Origin: HLUCCA09 sp039822045
Lineage (GTDB): Bacteria; Pseudomonadota; Alphaproteobacteria; Rhodobacterales; Rhodobacteraceae
Assembly: GCA_039822045.1 (NCBI GenBank)
Contig: JBCBMY010000001.1
Span: forward strand, 248,001 to 312,000
Reading direction: 5' to 3'
DNA length: 64,000 bases
The position numbers were made by a program, and so were the translations under genes. The notes under the pieces were generated by a model, which ran no database searches, was not told where the DNA came from, and saw only the letters and a list, made by a program, of their open reading frames with translations. Below, one piece after another: positions 59,922 through 64,000 of the stretch; position 1 is the first letter of the stretch, and every line of letters starts with the position of its first letter.

Positions 59922-61100
59922 CTAGAAGCGGTAGCCGACCGAAAAGCCAACCGTGACTGCACGGTTATCTTCGAACTCGGCACGGGCGGTGTCGGGCGTA
60001 CCCGTCTCCGGCCGAGCATTGCCGAGCCATGAATACCGCACGCCGCCCGACAGGACGACGTTCTCGGTCACGTCGTATGCGCCGCCGAGAGAGACCGCGA
60101 AAAGCCCGTTCGTCGGCGCGAGGGGCGACACGAGATCGTCACTGTTGGTTTCTTCCCATGTGAACGCCGCCGAGCCCGCAAACTCCTCGGTGAAGCGGCG
60201 CGCGACGCCTAGCTCCACGGTCCGCGAATCTTGAAGATCGACGAGTCCGGCATTCGCGGCCGCAGTGAACAACTCCGGGTCGATTTTGAACTCGCTCCAT
60301 TCGGCCCATCGGAAAGAACCAAAGAGAAGCGTGTCTTCGGCAATGCCCGTCTGGAAGTCGAGGTTGACCGAACGCGGCACCTCAACCTCGGTCTCGCCTT
60401 CGCCAATCGCGGCTCCAGCATAGAATTCCGTCGTGTCGAAGTCGTGCGTGATCTCGGAATTGTAGGTCAGCGCGACGCGAAGTGCGATCTCGGGGATCTC
60501 GTATGCAACGCCGGCGAGCCATCCTGTTGCAGTGTTCGTTTCTAGTTCGACCCGATAGCCGTTGAATCCACCGGCAAAGGCCGGTGTACCTGCAGGCACC
60601 GGCGCACCGTAGGCCAGACCCCCCAGTTCGATATTGCCGCGCGCCTGCTGGACGCGAAGCCCGCCGTGCACCGACCAGTTGTCGTCGAACTTGTAGCGGA
60701 CGATCGCCGTCAGCGCCTCGGTCTCGGCAATGGCCGTCGTGCCGCCCAACTCGGTGCTCGCGGGGTCGCCGTTGTAGATGATGTCGGAGCCGAAGGGCTG
60801 TTCGAACTGGAGAGCTACCGACCATTGTTCGCTCAAGTCGAGCTTCACGCCAGCCGAGAAGTTGCCGAAATCGTCTCCAACGCCCACATAGTTGGTGCCG
60901 GGTGGGATGATGGGACCGAGAGCCGTGTTGCCCGTGCCTTCGCCCGAGATGTTGGGCGTGGTGTGCGCATAGCCAAGCTCGATATAGTTGCCCTCTTCGA
61001 ACAAGAGGTCGAGCGGCAGGCCAGTGCGGTCTAGGCCCCCGGCGAGTGCAGCCGTTGAGGTCGACGCAAGAAGCGCCGACGCTAGGAGCGTGCGTGTCAT
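59922..61100 (-). CDS. OmpP1/FadL/TodX-type outer-membrane porin
   Basis: 392 residues. Signal peptide MTRTLLASALLASTSTAALA with cleavage after ALA. Mature protein is rich in alternating beta-strand patterns (IELGYAHTTP, WSVALQFEQPF, IALRVALTYNSE, VNLDFQTGI) and ends in GFSVGYRF with C-terminal Phe, the outer-membrane barrel signature. FadL-type barrels pass hydrophobic compounds such as long-chain fatty acids. The 182-base upstream region has a CCCGGG...CCCGGG dyad (about 61128-61147) in the leader. Confidence 0.85.
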   Translation of the reverse strand: MTRTLLASALLASTSTAALAGGLDRTGLPLDLLFEEGNYIELGYAHTTPNISGEGTGNTALGPIIPPGTNYVGVGDDFGNFSAGVKLDLSEQWSVALQFEQPFGSDIIYNGDPASTELGGTTAIAETEALTAIVRYKFDDNWSVHGGLRVQQARGNIELGGLAYGAPVPAGTPAFAGGFNGYRVELETNTATGWLAGVAYEIPEIALRVALTYNSEITHDFDTTEFYAGAAIGEGETEVEVPRSVNLDFQTGIAEDTLLFGSFRWAEWSEFKIDPELFTAAANAGLVDLQDSRTVELGVARRFTEEFAGSAAFTWEETNSDDLVSPLAPTNGLFAVSLGGAYDVTENVVLSGGVRYSWLGNARPETGTPDTARAEFEDNRAVTVGFSVGYRF

Positions 61101-61282
61101 GGTCCTCGTCCCTTCACGTCAGGTGCCCGGGGAGTGGCTCCCGGGTGAGTTGTGTTATCGATTGCGAGGCACAATCCGCGTGACGGTTAAGGAAATCAAA
61201 TCTGACGCCGCGTTCCGAGCGGCTGGGACATATTCTTGCTGCAAAACTGTCACAAACGCCGTTACGTCACTGCCAGTCTGGC

Positions 61283-62176
61283 TTACGCGCGACGGATGTT
61301 GAGCCAATTGGCTCCGAGAATCAGTAGGGCTCCGACAGCTACCCAAACCTCGAGCGGCTCGCCGTAGAACGCCATCCCGACGAGTGCAATTACGGGCAGG
61401 CGGGCGAAATCCATGGGCATGACAATGCCGGCTGGCGCGAGCGACAGCGCGGTTGTCAGACAGAAATGGGCACAGAGCCCCGCCACAGAGATGAGGCCGA
61501 GCCACGGCCAAGACGCGGATGTCGGCCATGCGATGTCGCCGTCGATCCCGGCGGCGACAAGGGAGAACACGGCCTGCATGGCCGTCAGCCAGAACAGGAT
61601 CGAGACCGTCGCTTCGGTTCGCGTGAGCTTGCGTGTGAAGAGCGCGGTGGTCGCGAACCCGATGGCTGCTCCGGCGGCCGCGAGCATCCCGGCATCGAGT
61701 GAGGACATGTCGGGTTGTGCTACGATCAGTACGCCTGCAAAGCCGATCGCCGCTGCGAGGAGTGAAACGCGGGTCAGGCGCTCGCCCAGGAAGAGGGGCG
61801 CGAGGAGCGTGGCCCAGATCGGCGACGTGAACTCAATCGCGAAGAGCTGCGCCAAGGGGATGAGGGGCAGCGCGAAGAACCACAGGTTCTGGCCCGCGAA
61901 GTGACAGATGTTGCGTGCCGCGTGGAGGCCCATATGGCGCGCCCGGATCTGCTGCAGCACACCGAAGATGCGTGCCACCACCACCACGATCATGACGCCG
62001 ATCACAGATCGGTAGAGCATGATCTCGAACGTGTCATGGTCGGTCGCGACGGCCCGCCCCGCGACTGCCATGGCCGAGAACGACGCAATAGCACCGACCA
62101 TCCATGCCGCAGCAAGCAGCGGGCGCGCGCCCGGCGCGTCGTGGTCAGTGCCTACCCGTCCTGCCACAGGCAACAC
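61283..62176 (-). CDS. EamA-family (DMT) transporter
   Basis: 297 residues from GTG 62176 (other in-frame starts, including GTG 62167, are possible; the region overlaps the 3' end of the next gene by 25 bases). Ten helices in two repeats, with ICHFAGQNLWFFALPLIPLAQ and SIWAT-like segment SPIWATLLAPLFLGERLTR, MPMDFARLPVIALVGMAFYGEP. Substrate unknown. It follows the small secreted-protein gene closely. Confidence 0.86.
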   Translation of the reverse strand: MLPVAGRVGTDHDAPGARPLLAAAWMVGAIASFSAMAVAGRAVATDHDTFEIMLYRSVIGVMIVVVVARIFGVLQQIRARHMGLHAARNICHFAGQNLWFFALPLIPLAQLFAIEFTSPIWATLLAPLFLGERLTRVSLLAAAIGFAGVLIVAQPDMSSLDAGMLAAAGAAIGFATTALFTRKLTRTEATVSILFWLTAMQAVFSLVAAGIDGDIAWPTSASWPWLGLISVAGLCAHFCLTTALSLAPAGIVMPMDFARLPVIALVGMAFYGEPLEVWVAVGALLILGANWLNIRRA

Positions 62177-62499
62177 CCCTGGAACCGGCTGATACCCGAC
62201 GAGGTTGGAACACCCACTTCAACCGTGATTGGAAAGTCGAGGCCTATCGCCTGGCATGCACGTGCCTCGAAGAAGACGTCGAGTGGCCCACCAGCCGTCT
62301 CCAGGACATGGGCGGAGAAACCAAGATCCTGTGTCGGTGCGGGCGAGAAATCGAAGGTGCCATCGCCCAGGTAATCGAACGTCGCCCGGTCCTCACGGAC
62401 GGCGAGGATGAATTGCGGCCCAGTGCCAAGGCACAGAAGCGGGACCGCCGCGCCCGCCTGGGTCGCCAACAGACTGAACAGGAGTGTTCGAAGGATCAT
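62152..62499 (-). CDS. Small secreted protein, COG3650-like
   Basis: 115 residues from ATG 62499. Signal peptide MILRTLLFSLLATQAGAA. Mature part: LCLGTGPQFILAVRED, DYLGDGTFDFSPAP and FQGCCLWQDG, resembling the COG3650 group of small periplasmic proteins (an early CxG-P-F/W motif, an acid-rich middle, a late cysteine pair). Function unknown. It overlaps the transporter gene. Confidence 0.65.
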   Translation of the reverse strand: MILRTLLFSLLATQAGAAVPLLCLGTGPQFILAVREDRATFDYLGDGTFDFSPAPTQDLGFSAHVLETAGGPLDVFFEARACQAIGLDFPITVEVGVPTSSGISRFQGCCLWQDG

Positions 62500-62776
62500 G
62501 ATCGAGCCCCTTGGCCACGGATGCGCCCCAACCTGAAGTTTGCGTCGCGGAGAACGCACCGCGAGTGGGCACGCGGTGCATCCGCCAGCATCGGATCGCG
62601 ACCCTCGGGCACAGGCACCAACGTCGAACGCGCGCAGCAGCTCGTGCGCCCGAGGCCTGCTGAACTCTTCAAGCTTTCCCGAAACGCAGACTGCATGTGA
62701 CTTGCCTGAGGCCGCTCCGTTCTCCGTGGATGCCCGCCTTCATCCCACATTGCGGGACGGAAGCGCGTTCAACTCT
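62500..62776. other. Gene-free region between guaA and the small secreted-protein gene
   Basis: 277 bases with no recognisable coding frame. It contains a CCTCGGGC...GCCCGAGG dyad (around 62589-62660) but no T-run. Presumably holds the guaA 3' region and the promoter of the minus-strand secreted-protein gene. Confidence 0.4.
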
Positions 62777-64000
62777 TCATTCAAGCTCGATCGTGCCCGG
62801 CGGCTTGGACGTCACGTCGTAGCTGACCCGGTTGATCCCGCGGACCTCGTTGATGATGCGCGTGGCGGTCTCGCCGAGAAAGTCGTGGCTGAACGGGTAG
62901 TAGTCGGCGGTCATCCCGTCGACGCTGGTCACAGCGCGCAAGAGGCACGCGTAATCGTAAGTGCGTCCATCCCCCATCACACCCACGGTGCGGACAGGCA
63001 GGAGCGCCGCGAAGGCCTGCCAGATCTCGTCATAGAGCCCATGTTTGCGAATCTGGTCGATAAAGACAGCGTCGGCCTCGCGCAGAATGGCCAGCTTGTC
63101 GGGGGTCACTTCGCCGGGGCACCGGATCGCCAGCCCCGGCCCCGGAAAGGGATGACGGCCGATGAAGGCGGGTGGCAGGCCGAGCTCACGGCCCAGTGTC
63201 CGAACCTCATCCTTGAAGAGCTCGCGCAAGGGCTCGACCAGTTTGAGGCCCATCTTTTCGGGAAGACCGCCGACATTGTGGTGCGACTTGATCGTGACCG
63301 ACGGTCCACCCGAGAAGCTGACGCTCTCGATCACGTCGGGATAGAGAGTGCCCTGAGCGAGAAACTCCGCGCCGCCGATCTCGGTCGCGTGCTTCTGAAA
63401 GACGTCGATGAAGAGGCGGCCGATGGTCTTGCGCTTGCTCTCGGGGTCTGTGACGCCCGCGAGCTCCCCAAGGAACAGGTCGGCCTCTTCTGCATGGATC
63501 AGCGGGATGTTGTAGTTGTCGCGGAACATCGAGACGACGTCTCGGGCCTCATTCTTCCGCAAGAGACCATGGTCGACAAATACGCAGGTCAACTGATCGC
63601 CGATGGCCTCGTGGATCAGGATCGCAGCCACCGAGGAATCGACACCACCCGACAGCGCGCAGATCACCTTGCCATCGCCAACTTGGGCGCGGATGGCAGC
63701 GACAGCTTCGGCCCTGTATGCCCCCATCGTCCAGTCACCGGTGAAGCCGGCTTCGCGCACGAAATTCGCAAGGAGGTCTCGCCCCTTCGGCGTGTGGTGC
63801 ACTTCAGGATGAAACTGCACGGCGTAGAATCGTCGCTCGCGGTCGGCGGTGATGGCGAACGGCGCGCCGGGCGAGGTGCCATAAACCTCAAAGCCCGGTG
63901 CAATCGCGTCCACATGGTCGCCATGGGACATCCAGACCTGCTCGGGCCCGGCATCGAACCAGCCGTTGAGCAGCGGCAACGCCGCGCCGGAGCCGGTTAC
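62777..64000 (-). CDS. guaA: GMP synthase (glutamine-hydrolysing), 5'-truncated by window edge
   Basis: Converts XMP to GMP. 407 residues visible; the frame is open to base 64000, so the start of the glutaminase domain lies outside. Seen: the end of the amidotransferase (SHGDHVDAIAPGF, and the His/Glu of FHPEVHHTPKG), the PP-loop ATP pyrophosphatase SGGVDSSVAAILI, FVDHGLLRKNE, LAQGTLYPDVIES, KSHHNVGGLPEKMGLKLVEPL and the C-terminal dimerisation domain (INRVSYDVTSKPPGTIELE). Minus strand. Confidence 0.98.
   Translation of the reverse strand, partial: VTGSGAALPLLNGWFDAGPEQVWMSHGDHVDAIAPGFEVYGTSPGAPFAITADRERRFYAVQFHPEVHHTPKGRDLLANFVREAGFTGDWTMGAYRAEAVAAIRAQVGDGKVICALSGGVDSSVAAILIHEAIGDQLTCVFVDHGLLRKNEARDVVSMFRDNYNIPLIHAEEADLFLGELAGVTDPESKRKTIGRLFIDVFQKHATEIGGAEFLAQGTLYPDVIESVSFSGGPSVTIKSHHNVGGLPEKMGLKLVEPLRELFKDEVRTLGRELGLPPAFIGRHPFPGPGLAIRCPGEVTPDKLAILREADAVFIDQIRKHGLYDEIWQAFAALLPVRTVGVMGDGRTYDYACLLRAVTSVDGMTADYYPFSHDFLGETATRIINEVRGINRVSYDVTSKPPGTIELE

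Overview
The window is a GC-rich, tightly packed stretch of a bacterial chromosome. Gene content and order point to an alphaproteobacterium of the Rhodobacteraceae, probably the Roseobacter lineage: gap/tkt/zapA order, c-type cytochrome maturation genes, a small-type PurL, a fused indolepyruvate oxidoreductase, short ATGA overlaps and genomically encoded tRNA CCA ends. This is inference from protein features, not from a database search. The window opens inside uvrA and closes inside guaA.

Layout. 1-6 kb: the 3' part of uvrA, a patatin-like lipase, and a valine-degradation operon on the minus strand (acyl-CoA dehydrogenase, 3-hydroxyisobutyryl-CoA hydrolase, mmsB). 6-11 kb: an accessory block (L,D-transpeptidase, DUF2161 PD-(D/E)XK-like protein, YbdK ligase, sulfotransferase-like protein, glycosyltransferase) that separates this operon from mmsA at 11-12.5 kb. 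12.6-23 kb: housekeeping genes (CBS protein, coaD, gap with a 46-residue membrane protein beside it, tkt, a coiled-coil gene overlapping zapA, grxD-bolA). 23-31 kb: purL, a lytic transglycosylase, an LsrB/VtlR-like LysR gene with a candidate small RNA downstream, and the fused iorAB gene. 31-39.5 kb: an acyltransferase, murI, argC, then ccmE and ccmF-ccmH separated by a compact phage-type lysis cassette (muramidase, holin, XhlA-like), and a PaaG-like hydratase. 39.5-48.5 kb: an orphan iron-type ABC permease, tpiA, IscA-like and SufT-like genes, a protease-like/RimK fusion, tgt and lon. 48.5-54.6 kb: a ParB-like gene, two tRNA-Val genes, a thioesterase, pirin, a haem-c-motif membrane sensor, a glycosyltransferase and two gene fragments. 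54.6-64 kb: TetR, ppk2, a hydrolase, metA with a P-loop ATPase, two EamA transporters, a FadL-type porin, a small secreted protein and guaA.

How genes fit together. The valine genes give a nearly complete route from isobutyryl-CoA to propionyl-CoA. iorAB and the hydratases fit aromatic or branched amino-acid use. ccmE/F/H make c-type haem proteins, a class to which the 51 kb sensor may belong.

The most interesting signal is at 26.36-26.51 kb. A perfect terminator hairpin, a hairpin displaying CCUCCC in its loop, and a TTGATC-17-TAATAA promoter line up in order. A 15-bp dyad is centred about 65 bases upstream of the predicted start, and the element lies directly downstream of an LsrB/VtlR-like LysR gene. 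This resembles the VtlR-AbcR regulator/sRNA pairing of Rhizobiales. The lysis cassette inside the ccm locus is the second item worth following, as a possible domesticated or gene-transfer-agent release module.
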